Shown piece by piece: positions 54,253-62,878 of a stretch of DNA of 64,000 bases (its first letter is position 1; the number at the start of each line of letters is the position of its first letter). This DNA is from Microthrixaceae bacterium (GTDB lineage: Bacteria > Actinomycetota > Acidimicrobiia > Acidimicrobiales > Acidimicrobilacustridaceae): assembly GCA_947446975.1 (NCBI GenBank), contig CANFHM010000004.1:1-64000 (forward strand), given 5' to 3'. Below the pieces are notes generated by a model. The model had not been told where the DNA came from, made no database searches, and saw nothing but the letters and a program-made list of their open reading frames with translations. The position numbers and the translations under genes were made by a program.

Positions 54253-55084
54253 TCGATCCCCGGAATCGGCGCGAGGAGCGTCGTGCCCTCTTCCCGAGCC
54301 GGTGGAACGATCTGCTCCTCGCCTCCAGGAACATGAGCCGCTTCCGGAGAGCGCCGTGATCCGACACGTGGATGAGACCGTCCGAGTTCCCGCGGAGGAG
54401 CGCGATCCACAACGACACATTCGATGTGGTGACGATGACCGTCCGGCAGCGTGAGAGGAGAAGAACAGCGCTCAGGAAATCGTCGAGCAGTTCTGCATCG
54501 TGGAACTGCGAGGCCAGATGAGGATCCGCATCCGCCGAATACCTGGGAAGCTCGGTGAATGTGACGACCTCGAAGGCGATCTCCTCCGTCAGCCGTTCGA
54601 GGATCGTCTCGTCATCGGTCTGCACGATGATCGAGTCGTGGTCGGCGCCGAATCGGTTCACGAGTCGGGCGATCTCCGCCGGGTCGGCGAGCGCGGTCTC
54701 CGTGCTCTTGTCCGTGCCCCTGCAGAAGACTGCGAGCGTTCGCTCGGGATCGATCCCATACCTCTCCTCAAGAGCGATGGAGCGCTCCTTGATGAACCCC
54801 CTGAAGGTGAACCATCTCGTCACCGATGGTGAGAATGCGGCGAGCGGAAGACTCGGGTAGTCGAAGGCGCACATCCAACGATCGAAGTGGACCTTCCTGA
54901 TCGGCATGCCGGCGACCGGCTCGAAGCACTTCTCGTGGACATCAGTCGTCGACGCAGATCTGTACAGGGAGAACGACGCAGTGGTGTCGATGACGAAGGG
55001 CTCGTCCATCCGCTGGATCTCCTCCAGCAGGACCGAGCAGTTCGAGAAGAACCCGAAATCGTGGGTCAGCACCAACCGTTCCAT
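54233..55084 (-). CDS. putative glycosyltransferase (fucosyltransferase-like)
   Basis: A 283-residue protein, recognised only in part. AVFCRGTDKSTETA, SIIVQTDDETILE and VIVTTSNVSLWIAL occur in the order of the donor-binding motifs of NodZ/FUT8-type fucosyltransferases (HVRRTD, ATDD, SS/SN). No signal peptide; the C-terminus is very Arg-rich (RRSSRRFRGSIRRGRR). ATG 55084 is preferred over 55108 because GAGGAG sits six bases upstream. Ten bases follow the MFS stop. The 3' end overlaps the convergent molybdopterin gene by 20 bases. The gene looks slightly lower in GC than its neighbours. Confidence 0.55.
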   Translation of the reverse strand: MERLVLTHDFGFFSNCSVLLEEIQRMDEPFVIDTTASFSLYRSASTTDVHEKCFEPVAGMPIRKVHFDRWMCAFDYPSLPLAAFSPSVTRWFTFRGFIKERSIALEERYGIDPERTLAVFCRGTDKSTETALADPAEIARLVNRFGADHDSIIVQTDDETILERLTEEIAFEVVTFTELPRYSADADPHLASQFHDAELLDDFLSAVLLLSRCRTVIVTTSNVSLWIALLRGNSDGLIHVSDHGALRKRLMFLEARSRSFHRLGKRARRSSRRFRGSIRRGRR

Positions 55085-55094
55085 GCGTCGCTCC

Positions 55095-56384
55095 TCACGA
55101 GCCGGCATCGGGACCGGGACGAACCTCGAGTTCCTCGATGATCGGAGCAGGCTGGTTGGCGTTCACCTCGGCCTCGGCATCAGCCCGGATGGTGCGCGTG
55201 AGGATGAGGAACACGAGTCCCCAGGTGAGGCTCGTGACCGCGATGATCGCGATGGTGGCCGACGGACCGATGAACCCGCTCACCGTGCCGGCGAACACGA
55301 GGGAGATGCTCATGGCGAGGGTCACGAACGCCGCATCGGCGGCGAAGATGCGGCCCCGCAGTTCGTCGGGGGTCGTGAGGTTGAGGCCATAGGTGGTGAG
55401 TGACCACTGGGCCCCACCACCGAAATGGGCGAGCGCCACGCACACGAACGCCACCAGCAGCCACGGCACGACCGACACGAACAGGTACATCGTGCCGTAC
55501 CAGACCGCCGCGAACCCACAGGCCAGCAGCACCCCGTGGATGCCCCGCCGGGCGAGACGGCGCACCAGCAGCGGTCCGATGAGCACGCCGATGCCTCGCC
55601 CGGCCAGCAACAGGCCCGTGGCGGCATCGGTGCCATGGAACTTGGATGTGGCCAGCACGGCCAGCAGGCCGACCACACCGGCGCCGAACCCGAATCCGAC
55701 ATGGGAACCGAGCAGGGCCAGGATCGTCGGATGCCGACGGGCATGGCGGAGTGCCTCGACGGAATCGTGGATCGGTCGCATCCGGGGTGTCGCCGCATCT
55801 GTGGCTCGCTCGGCCTGCAGCGACTGACGGATGCTGATGATGAGCAGACCGGCGAGCACGAAGCTCGCCGCATCGGCGAGGAAGGCGGCGTCGCGTCCGA
55901 AGGCCACGGTGAACGCCGCTCCCAGCGCCGCACCCACGGCGAGCATGGCTCCCCAGGTGGCGCCCATGAGTGCCGCTGCGGTGGGGAGTTCCTCCTCGGT
56001 GACGAGATTGGCCACCCCGGCCTGTGCCGCCGGACCGAAGAACGCTCCCAGCGCGGTGACTCCGCCCTGGGCGATGAACACGAACCACGGCATCCCGCGC
56101 CCGGCCAGCAGGAAGGTCAGTGCGACCAGCGCCTGCAGGAACGACACGATGATCATGATGCGGCGCCGGTCGAAACGGTCGGCCATGGGTCCGGCGATGG
56201 GGCCCATGATGAAGGTGGGGAGGGTCTGCGCCACCCAGAACACCGACGCGAGCAGGTCCGACCCGGTGGCGTCGATCAGCAGACCGAGTGCGGCGACGGT
56301 GGCGAACCAGTCACCGGCGTAGCTGATGAGCTGGGCGATGAAGAGACGTCGGAACGCGCCGTTGGACCGCAGCAGTGACCACAT
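55095..56384 (-). CDS. MFS transporter
   Basis: A 429-residue MFS_3-type protein with about twelve helices. Motif A is GPMADRFDRRRIMIIV near residue 65. The N-terminus begins MWSLLRSNGAFRRLFIAQL. The substrate is unknown. Downstream overlap is close to the glycosyltransferase-like gene (10 bases), so a shared transcript is likely. Confidence 0.86.
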   Translation of the reverse strand: MWSLLRSNGAFRRLFIAQLISYAGDWFATVAALGLLIDATGSDLLASVFWVAQTLPTFIMGPIAGPMADRFDRRRIMIIVSFLQALVALTFLLAGRGMPWFVFIAQGGVTALGAFFGPAAQAGVANLVTEEELPTAAALMGATWGAMLAVGAALGAAFTVAFGRDAAFLADAASFVLAGLLIISIRQSLQAERATDAATPRMRPIHDSVEALRHARRHPTILALLGSHVGFGFGAGVVGLLAVLATSKFHGTDAATGLLLAGRGIGVLIGPLLVRRLARRGIHGVLLACGFAAVWYGTMYLFVSVVPWLLVAFVCVALAHFGGGAQWSLTTYGLNLTTPDELRGRIFAADAAFVTLAMSISLVFAGTVSGFIGPSATIAIIAVTSLTWGLVFLILTRTIRADAEAEVNANQPAPIIEELEVRPGPDAGS

Positions 56385-56443
56385 CGGGGGCTGTGGCGCT
56401 GCTCAGCGGGTGATCGTCGCAGCGACGATCCGATGGGCGGCAC

Positions 56444-57568
56444 TCATGATGGCTGGTAGCCGTCGAGGATGCCGGTGAGGCCGGTGGGTGCATGCGGACC
56501 GAACGCCAGCTGTTCGAGCACGCCGACGCCCACACGGTCGCCCATCCGGACCCGGCAGAGGGTCTGGACATGGATGCTGGAGGGGTCCAGCGGCGCGAAG
56601 TCCTCGAGGGCGATGGACTCGCCGCCCACCTCGAGCTCACCGTGGATGGAACCATGGGCCCAGTGCGGATGCATGTACCCGATGCCGCGCATCCGGAACG
56701 TGTAGAAGGGCTCGAACACGATGCGATCCAGCGAGCCGTCGGCGTGGGTGACCTCGATCGCCGCCGACTCCATCTCCCGCCTGCCGGCCTGCCACTGCAG
56801 CTCATAGGCCACGCCCGCGAGCTCCTCGGCCTTCACCACATCGCCGTAGGTGGGCGCCTCAGGCGATTCGAGCACCGGCACCACCAGCGCACTCTCCATC
56901 CACCGACTGCCGTCGCAATGCTCGAACAGGGCGAGATGGGTGCAGATGTCGTCGAAGTGCAGCGGGGCCCACAGCCAGAAGATCTCGGGGGCGGCGGCCG
57001 GGAAGTTGGTGGGCGCCTGTGTTCCCACACCACGCACACCCCAGGATCGGTCGCGCACCCCGAAGGTCGTGTCCGCCGAGACCTCGACAGTTCGATCGCC
57101 GACGGTGATCGAACCCTCCCACGTGCCCCACTGCGTGAGGCGGGTGTAGTCCATGATCTTCGCGCTGTTGCGCACGATGGTCTGCTTCGGTTCCTCGATG
57201 GCCGCGGTGCGGGCCCGGAAGAGCAGGTCGCCGGAGAGGCCCTGCTCGTTGGGGGCGATCACCAGTCGGATGGCCCGCAGCGGTTCGACCACCTCGATGG
57301 TGATCGGCCCGATGGTGGTGGCCCGATCGATGGGCATGAGGCCGGAGGCGAACACCGAATGCTCCACCCCGTCGATCACGAAGCTGAAGGCGGCGTCGAT
57401 GACCCCGCGGTTCGGGTAGTGCCCCATGGCACCACCGATCATGAACGCGCCGTCACGGTCGAAGCCGTTGAAGAAGTACCGGTCGTAGTGATTGGGATCC
57501 GCCGACACGGTCTGGGCGATCGGATCGCCCGTCTGATGGATCGGGAAATCGTCGAACGGTGTGAGCAT
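56444..57568 (-). CDS. DUF7064/AttH-like protein
   Basis: A 374-residue soluble, beta-rich protein. The diagnostic stretch is ADTTFGVRDRSWGVRGVG near residue 170. AttH-like proteins (DUF7064/DUF7065, lipocalin-like) are found with lipid and terpenoid genes in actinobacteria, but their reaction is unknown. ATG 57568 is chosen, behind GAGGGGG at six bases. It is between GH13 and MFS on the same strand. Confidence 0.7.
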   Translation of the reverse strand: MLTPFDDFPIHQTGDPIAQTVSADPNHYDRYFFNGFDRDGAFMIGGAMGHYPNRGVIDAAFSFVIDGVEHSVFASGLMPIDRATTIGPITIEVVEPLRAIRLVIAPNEQGLSGDLLFRARTAAIEEPKQTIVRNSAKIMDYTRLTQWGTWEGSITVGDRTVEVSADTTFGVRDRSWGVRGVGTQAPTNFPAAAPEIFWLWAPLHFDDICTHLALFEHCDGSRWMESALVVPVLESPEAPTYGDVVKAEELAGVAYELQWQAGRREMESAAIEVTHADGSLDRIVFEPFYTFRMRGIGYMHPHWAHGSIHGELEVGGESIALEDFAPLDPSSIHVQTLCRVRMGDRVGVGVLEQLAFGPHAPTGLTGILDGYQPS

Positions 57569-57624
57569 GGTTCCCCCTCGAACAGTGCAGGCGCACAGTC
57601 TGCCCCAGCCGACGGGAGCGCCCG

Positions 57625-59277
57625 TCACACGGTGAGGATGATCGCCTGATCCGCTCCGAGCATGAACCGATCGGTGGATGTGGCACGGGCCGCTCCGGTG
57701 CGCCCGAGGTCATCGGATGCGATGAGGAGGGTCGACCCCACGGGGACGAGGACCCCGGAGAGCTCGACCTCGGCATCGGTGGTGTTGATGACCACGTGAC
57801 AGACGCCGGCGCCGAGACTGCGGCGGAGGGCGAGCACTCCCGGCGGTGTGTCGAGCAGTTCGAGTTCGCCGGCGCGCAGTTCCGGAGTGGCCCTGCGCAC
57901 GGCGAGGAGTCGTCGGTACAGATGGAGGATCGAGTTCGGATCGGTATGCAGCGCCTCCCGGTTCCGGACATCGGCCTCGGGAGGGAACGGCAGCCAGGGA
58001 TCGATCCCCGCCCCCGGACCGGTCGACCAGCCGTGCCCCGCCGAGCCGTCCCATGGCAGCGGTGCACGGCATCCGTCGCGACTGCCCGGATCCAGCGCCT
58101 GCTCCGGGCGGATGTCGGCGTCGAGCAGGCCGAGCTCCTCCCCCTGGTACAGGAACGGGGTGCCCCGCAACGTGAGCAGCAGCACCGCAGCAGCCCGGGC
58201 GCGTGCCTCCGAGCGTCGTGCGGTGGTGGCCGCATCCTCGCCGCGATGGATCGCTGCCCGGTCGTAGCGGGTCCGATGACGGGGGTTGTCATGGTTCGAC
58301 AGCACCCAGGTGGGCCAGGCTCCACGAGATCCCAGCGTGGCCTCGGTCTCCTCGATCGCCGCCCGCCATCGATCGGCGTCCCATGGCGCATACAGCGCCG
58401 GGAAGTTGAACGCGAGGTGCACCTCATCACCGTCCCCGTAGTAGGAAGCGATCGCGTCGGTGGTCATCAGGTAGATCTCGCCGACGAGCACCCGATCATC
58501 CGGATAGGAGTCGATCAGCGATCGGATCGCCCGGATCCGCTCATGGGTGACCGGCACATCGTTGAGCGCGCAGTGCGGGATGCCCGCCACCGGCGGCGGA
58601 TCATCGGGAAGGTCGGGGAACTTCCCGATGGTGTGGAGCACATCGGCGCGGAATCCGTCGACTCCGCGATCCAGCCAGAACTGCAGCACCTCATGCATGG
58701 CCCGGACCACCGCAGGCTGATCCCAGTCGAGATCGGGCTGCGCTGGATCGAACAGATGCAGATACCACTGGCCGGTCGGTTCGTGGAAGGTCCAGGCCGG
58801 CGCGGTGAGATCGAAGGCCGCCACCCAGTTGTTCGGGGGCGAGCCGTCCTCCACCGGATCGCGCCACACGTACCAGTCGCGATGCTCGGAATCGCGGGAT
58901 GACGCAGCGTCCAGGAACCACGGGTGCTGATCCGAGGTGTGGTTCGGGACCCAGTCGATGATGACGCGCAGCCCGAGCGCATGGGCCTCCGTGAGCAAAG
59001 CATCGAAGGCCGCCAGATCGCCGAAGATCGGGTCGACATCACAGTGGTCGCTGACGTCGTAGCCGAAGTCCGCCATCGGTGATCGATAGAACGGCGAGAG
59101 CCACAGCGCATCAACCCCGAGCCACACCAGGTGCTCGAGCCGGGCCAGGATGCCATCGAGATCGCCCACGCCATCGCCGTTCGCGTCGGCGAACGAGCGG
59201 GGGTAGAGCTGGTAGAAGACCGCCTCGCGCCACCATGGACCGCCCTCCGCCGAGGGTTCCTGCTCCTGCTCGTGCAT
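57625..59277 (-). CDS. GH13 alpha-glucosidase
   Basis: A 550-residue GH13 enzyme of the oligo-1,6-/alpha-glucosidase type. The catalytic Asp212 (FRADVLH), Glu267 (VGEIYLM) and Asp330 (SNHDNPR) are present, with the N-terminal FYQLYPRSFADANGDGVGD. It hydrolyses alpha-glucosidic bonds or transglycosylates. ATG 59277 opens the fold; a longer frame runs into the antisense of tRNA-Val. No signal peptide, so cytoplasmic. Confidence 0.93.
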   Translation of the reverse strand: MHEQEQEPSAEGGPWWREAVFYQLYPRSFADANGDGVGDLDGILARLEHLVWLGVDALWLSPFYRSPMADFGYDVSDHCDVDPIFGDLAAFDALLTEAHALGLRVIIDWVPNHTSDQHPWFLDAASSRDSEHRDWYVWRDPVEDGSPPNNWVAAFDLTAPAWTFHEPTGQWYLHLFDPAQPDLDWDQPAVVRAMHEVLQFWLDRGVDGFRADVLHTIGKFPDLPDDPPPVAGIPHCALNDVPVTHERIRAIRSLIDSYPDDRVLVGEIYLMTTDAIASYYGDGDEVHLAFNFPALYAPWDADRWRAAIEETEATLGSRGAWPTWVLSNHDNPRHRTRYDRAAIHRGEDAATTARRSEARARAAAVLLLTLRGTPFLYQGEELGLLDADIRPEQALDPGSRDGCRAPLPWDGSAGHGWSTGPGAGIDPWLPFPPEADVRNREALHTDPNSILHLYRRLLAVRRATPELRAGELELLDTPPGVLALRRSLGAGVCHVVINTTDAEVELSGVLVPVGSTLLIASDDLGRTGAARATSTDRFMLGADQAIILTV

Positions 59278-59305
59278 CAGACGACAGTAGCGGCAGGGAA
59301 TGCGA

Positions 59306-59382
59306 TGGTGGACCTGACTGGACTCGAACCAGCGACCCCTTCCGTGTCGAGGAAGTGCTCTAGCCAACTGAGCTACAGGTCC
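59306..59382 (-). tRNA. tRNA-Val (anticodon GAC)
   Basis: Acceptor GGACCTG/CAGGTCC, discriminator A and an encoded CCA (59308-59306). Anticodon stem CTTCC/GGAAG with loop TCGACAC; the anticodon GAC is at 59348-59346. Position 33 is C instead of the near-universal T. T arm GCTGG-TTCGAGT-CCAGT. Confidence 0.9.
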
Positions 59383-59475
59383 GTGTTGATCGATGGCGGG
59401 CCATCGGACGAACCGAGACCATAGCAGGGTGGTGAATCCCGCCCCATTCCGCCGATCCGACGATAGAACCTCCGC

Positions 59476-59874
59476 ATGGAGAACCGCCGAGTCATCGCCC
59501 TGCTGTCCATCGCCCGCGTCGGAGTGGGGACTGCACTGCTCGTGTCTCCGCATCGGATGGGCCGCACCTGGGTCGGATCGGTGGCCGGGGACCGTCGGGC
59601 GGCGCTGGTCATCCGCGGGTTCGGCGCACGGGATCTCGCGCTCGGTCTCGGCACGCTGCGTGCTCTGCGGCGCGACGAACCCCTCACCGGGTGGGTGCAG
59701 ATGGCGGCGTTCGGCGACGCCTGCGACGCCGTCGCCGGTCTGGCCGGGGCATCGAGTGTCGGGATGCTGCGATCGATCCCAACCGTGGTGAGCGCTGCGG
59801 CGGCGGCGGTCATCGGGGCGGGCGCCGCCGCAGGACTCGGCACCGACTCCACTGTGGAGACGACCCAGATCTGA
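59476..59874 (+). CDS. small membrane protein (DUF4267-like)
   Basis: A 132-residue protein with three or four short hydrophobic segments and the conserved-looking stretch RGFGARDLALGLGTLRAL. It resembles DUF4267 membrane proteins, function unknown. TAGAAC six bases before the ATG could be a leaderless -10. Confidence 0.65.
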   Translation: MENRRVIALLSIARVGVGTALLVSPHRMGRTWVGSVAGDRRAALVIRGFGARDLALGLGTLRALRRDEPLTGWVQMAAFGDACDAVAGLAGASSVGMLRSIPTVVSAAAAAVIGAGAAAGLGTDSTVETTQI

Positions 59875-59895
59875 GCACTAGTGTCTGCCGTTCGT

Positions 59896-59970
59896 GGCGT
59901 CGTGGCCGAGTGGCTGAGGCAGGGGCCTGCAAAGCCCCCCACGTGGGTTCGATTCCCACCGACGCCTCCA
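59896..59970 (+). tRNA. tRNA-Cys (anticodon GCA)
   Basis: Acceptor GGCGTCG/CGACGCC, discriminator T, encoded CCA (59968-59970). Anticodon stem GGGGC/GCCCC with loop CTGCAAA; anticodon at 59929-59931. A hairpin terminator begins 10 bases later. Confidence 0.94.
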
Positions 59971-59980
59971 CGACAGAAGG

Positions 59981-60003
59981 GCCCCGACCCACTGGGTCGG
60001 GGC
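59981..60003. terminator. hairpin after tRNA-Cys
   Basis: GCCCCGACCC-ACT-GGGTCGGGGC forms a perfect 10-bp stem with a three-base loop. The T-run after it is weak, as is common in high-GC genomes. It lies between tRNA-Cys and the surface-protein gene. Confidence 0.78.
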
Positions 60004-60063
60004 TCCTCTCGTTCCGGGCGCCGAGCACCCGACCCCCAATGAACGATGTGCTTTACTTTCGTC

Positions 60064-61953
60064 ATGAAAAGAACAGGATTCACCTCACGGATCCGATCCC
60101 TCATGGTGGTGGTCGCCCTCATGGCCACCAGCGTGGTGGGAGCGGTCGCCGCCACCCCAGTCGCTGCCCAGGCCCAGGCCTGGTCCTGCAACTGCATCAA
60201 GACCAACGTCAGCATCGATGGCGACGCCTACCCGGGCAGAGGCATCTGGATGAATTTCGACTGGACGAACGACTCCGATCGCACCTGGACGAATGCCCGG
60301 ATGTCCGTGATCTTCCCCGAGGGTGTCGAACTCGAATGGTCGAACTGGACGGATCAGAGCTACGACCCGGCCACGCGCACCCTCACCGGAACGCCGAGCT
60401 TCTACAACGACGGTGTCAGCTCCGACACGATCCATCCGTGGGCGGAGAACTCGGAGTGGTTCGAGGTCACGTTCGACGAGAGTCTGGTCGGCACCCGGGT
60501 GAACATCCTGAACGTCGCCTCCTACGTCTCGCCCAATGGCATACCGAGCTCCAACCGCAACGGCCTCTACGTCGACGTCCAGGAGAAGGCGGTCGACTTC
60601 GACTACCGCACCGAGACGCGGTTCACACCCGACAGCTCCGACTACAGCGGCACCTCCACCCTCACCTCCAAGGTGTACAACGACGGTCCCGGTCGCGGCG
60701 GCCAGGTGGAGGCTGAGATCTACTTCGACGGCGCTCTCACCCTCGTCTCAGATGTGCCCGACGGATGCCGCGACTATGGCGTCAACTGGCGGGGAATGCG
60801 CAACATCGACTGCACCCAGGAGGTCCCTGCGGGCGGCGCCGACGTCGGTATCGTGGCGTCCTGGAGCTTCACCGTCACGATCCCCGATGCACCGATCGCG
60901 GCCGATGTCGCCACGGAGACCTACGAGGCCGAGACCGGTCTCGGTTGCTCGACCTCGGGTGTCTCCGGGAGCGAGGACTCCAACGATGAGAACAACTCCG
61001 ACTCCGCCATCCTCACCGTTCCGCCCTCACCGGTCGGCCGCCTCGCCGTGGTCCGCAACCTTCCGGCGTCCATCGACAAGCCCGGCATCACCACCAATCC
61101 CACCGCAGGTCGTTCCATGACCTCCAGTGTGGACGTGTTCAACGCCGGCGATGCGACGATCACCGGCCCGATCAGCGTCGTGATCGATCCGATGCCGGGA
61201 TTCACCCCCACCAGCATCACCGCCACCTCCGAGGACAGCTCCACGCCGGCGCCCAGCTGCGACCTCGCCACGCTGACCTGCACCTTCAGCCAGCTCGGTG
61301 ACGGCCTCAGGGCACGGATCGTCATCGTCGGCGATCTCGCTCCCACCATCGCCGACGGCACCGAGTTCACCAGTTCGGTCACCGTCTCGGCCACGGGTTA
61401 TGACCCGGCGAGTGACACCGGCTCGACGACGATCTCGGCGCTCGCCGAGGGCATCATCTCCATCACCTCGGTGACCCACGCCGCTCCCGGCGAGGAGGTC
61501 AGCTACGACGTGACCGTGGTCAACGCCGGCCCGAGCACGATGCTCAGCCCGGTGGTCACCGTCACCCTGCCGACCGGCATGACCATCGTCAGCCTCCCCG
61601 ACAACTGCACCCAGAGCGGCTCCACGCTCACCTGCACGCTCGGCGAGTCGCTCGACCCCGATCAGGAACTCTCCTTCGGGTTCGTGGCCGGGCTTCCCGA
61701 TGAGGCCGGGGATCACCAGGTCACCGCCACCCTCTCGAGCGCCACACCGCTGGCCGACACCAGCGCCATCGATGCCGAGCATCTCGTCGCCACGTCGACG
61801 GTGGTGTCCGATCTCGAGGTCGCCGATGGTGCACTTCCCTACACCGGTTCGAACTCCACGATGCTGGCGCTGGTCGCCGGCGGGCTCGCCCTCGGCGGTC
61901 TCATCCTCGTGGGCGCCACCGGCATGGTCGCCACCCGGCGACGCAACGACTGA
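60064..61953 (+). CDS. LPYTG-anchored surface protein with DUF11-like repeats
   Basis: A 629-residue exported protein. A signal peptide covers about residues 1-40 (LMVVVALMATSVVGAVAAT). The body has beta-sandwich domains of DUF11 type (VDVFNAGDATITGPISVVID; VTVVNAGPSTMLSPVVTVTL). The C-terminus is a sorting signal: LPYTG, a hydrophobic helix and RRRND. A sortase would link it to the wall; none is in the window. The ATG at 60064 gives the signal peptide; an earlier in-frame ATG (60046) adds six residues. Function unknown, perhaps a stalk or adhesin. Confidence 0.85.
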   Translation: MKRTGFTSRIRSLMVVVALMATSVVGAVAATPVAAQAQAWSCNCIKTNVSIDGDAYPGRGIWMNFDWTNDSDRTWTNARMSVIFPEGVELEWSNWTDQSYDPATRTLTGTPSFYNDGVSSDTIHPWAENSEWFEVTFDESLVGTRVNILNVASYVSPNGIPSSNRNGLYVDVQEKAVDFDYRTETRFTPDSSDYSGTSTLTSKVYNDGPGRGGQVEAEIYFDGALTLVSDVPDGCRDYGVNWRGMRNIDCTQEVPAGGADVGIVASWSFTVTIPDAPIAADVATETYEAETGLGCSTSGVSGSEDSNDENNSDSAILTVPPSPVGRLAVVRNLPASIDKPGITTNPTAGRSMTSSVDVFNAGDATITGPISVVIDPMPGFTPTSITATSEDSSTPAPSCDLATLTCTFSQLGDGLRARIVIVGDLAPTIADGTEFTSSVTVSATGYDPASDTGSTTISALAEGIISITSVTHAAPGEEVSYDVTVVNAGPSTMLSPVVTVTLPTGMTIVSLPDNCTQSGSTLTCTLGESLDPDQELSFGFVAGLPDEAGDHQVTATLSSATPLADTSAIDAEHLVATSTVVSDLEVADGALPYTGSNSTMLALVAGGLALGGLILVGATGMVATRRRND

Positions 61954-61979
61954 TCCACTGACCCGTCAGCGGTGAACGA

Positions 61980-62011
61980 GAAGGGCCCCGACCGATCGGT
62001 CGGGGCCCTTC
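61980..62011. terminator. bidirectional hairpin terminator
   Basis: A perfect 32-base palindrome: a 14-bp stem (GAAGGGCCCCGACC with its complement) and loop GATC. It lies between convergent genes and can serve both. Its core is shared with the hairpin at 59981. Confidence 0.85.
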
Positions 62012-62050
62012 GTCATGATGGGCTGCCTGCAGCAGGCAGAGCGAGGTGGA

Positions 62051-62731
62051 TCAGTTCCCGCCCGAGGAGCCGCCACGGGGACCACGGGGACCGTGATCGC
62101 CACCGGGACCATGATCACCACCGGGACCACCATGACCACCGGGGCCCTCGGCGGGACGGGGGTTGTTCACCATGTCGGTGATGTGGGTGGTGAGGTCGGC
62201 GAGCTTGGCGTCGGCCTCGGTCTGGGTGATCTCACCGCTGCTGACCTCATCGGCGATGTGGTTCTTCATCTCGGCGGTGAGGGCGTCGATCACGACCTGC
62301 ACATCCACGCCCTGGTCGGATGCCACCTGGGCGATGGTCTTGCCGGACTCGAGCGCCGTGTGGAGATCGGCATCGCTCATGCCGAGCGCCTGGGCGAGGA
62401 CCTGGGATCCACCGGGACCGCCGGGGCCGCGCTGCCCGTGATCGCCCTCATGGGCCTGATGGTCGGCGGCGAGCGCAGCGGTGACCGCATCGGCCTGGGC
62501 CTGGGTGATGGTGCCGTCGTCGACGAGCGGCTTGAGCACATCGGCGATGTGGGTGGCCGGATCAGGACGGTCAGCCGGGGCGCCCGCAGGGGCCGAGAGC
62601 GCTGAGGCGTCGGCCGACTGGGTGGTGGAGGTCTGGGCGCCGGAGATGGCCGGCACGGCCAGGATGAGGCCGCCGAGGCCACCGGCGGCGAGGCCTGCGG
62701 TGACTCCGATCGCTGTGAGCTTCTTGTTCAT
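62051..62731 (-). CDS. secreted Gly/His-rich protein
   Basis: A 226-residue exported protein: signal peptide (LTAIGVTAGLAAGGLGGLIL) to about residue 31, then two copies of a helical motif (LVDDGTITQAQADAVTAAL and EVSSGEITQTEADAKLADL), and a tail of GPGGDHG repeats ending GGSSGGN. This motif is seen in several small actinobacterial exported proteins of unknown function. AAGGAG six bases before ATG. Three 13-base repeats lie just upstream. Convergent with the surface-protein gene. Confidence 0.8.
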   Translation of the reverse strand: MNKKLTAIGVTAGLAAGGLGGLILAVPAISGAQTSTTQSADASALSAPAGAPADRPDPATHIADVLKPLVDDGTITQAQADAVTAALAADHQAHEGDHGQRGPGGPGGSQVLAQALGMSDADLHTALESGKTIAQVASDQGVDVQVVIDALTAEMKNHIADEVSSGEITQTEADAKLADLTTHITDMVNNPRPAEGPGGHGGPGGDHGPGGDHGPRGPRGGSSGGN

Positions 62732-62735
62732 GGGG

Positions 62736-62774
62736 TTCTCCTTGGGTGAGGAACTTCGGTGAGGGACTTCGGTG
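62736..62774. repeat. three tandem 13-bp units upstream of the secreted protein gene
   Basis: On the minus strand CACCGAAGTCCCT, CACCGAAGTTCCT and CACCCAAGGAGAA follow one another. The last, degenerate copy contains the ribosome binding site. The first two could bind a regulator. The rest of the spacer to 62878 shows nothing. Confidence 0.75.
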
Positions 62775-62878
62775 GGGGGTGTTCGTCCGGTTGGGGACAT
62801 CCACAGAATCGTCGTCGTGTGTAAGGAGTGAACAGGACGAAGGTGAGAATCGGGGAAGAATCCCCGGATCCTCAGATC

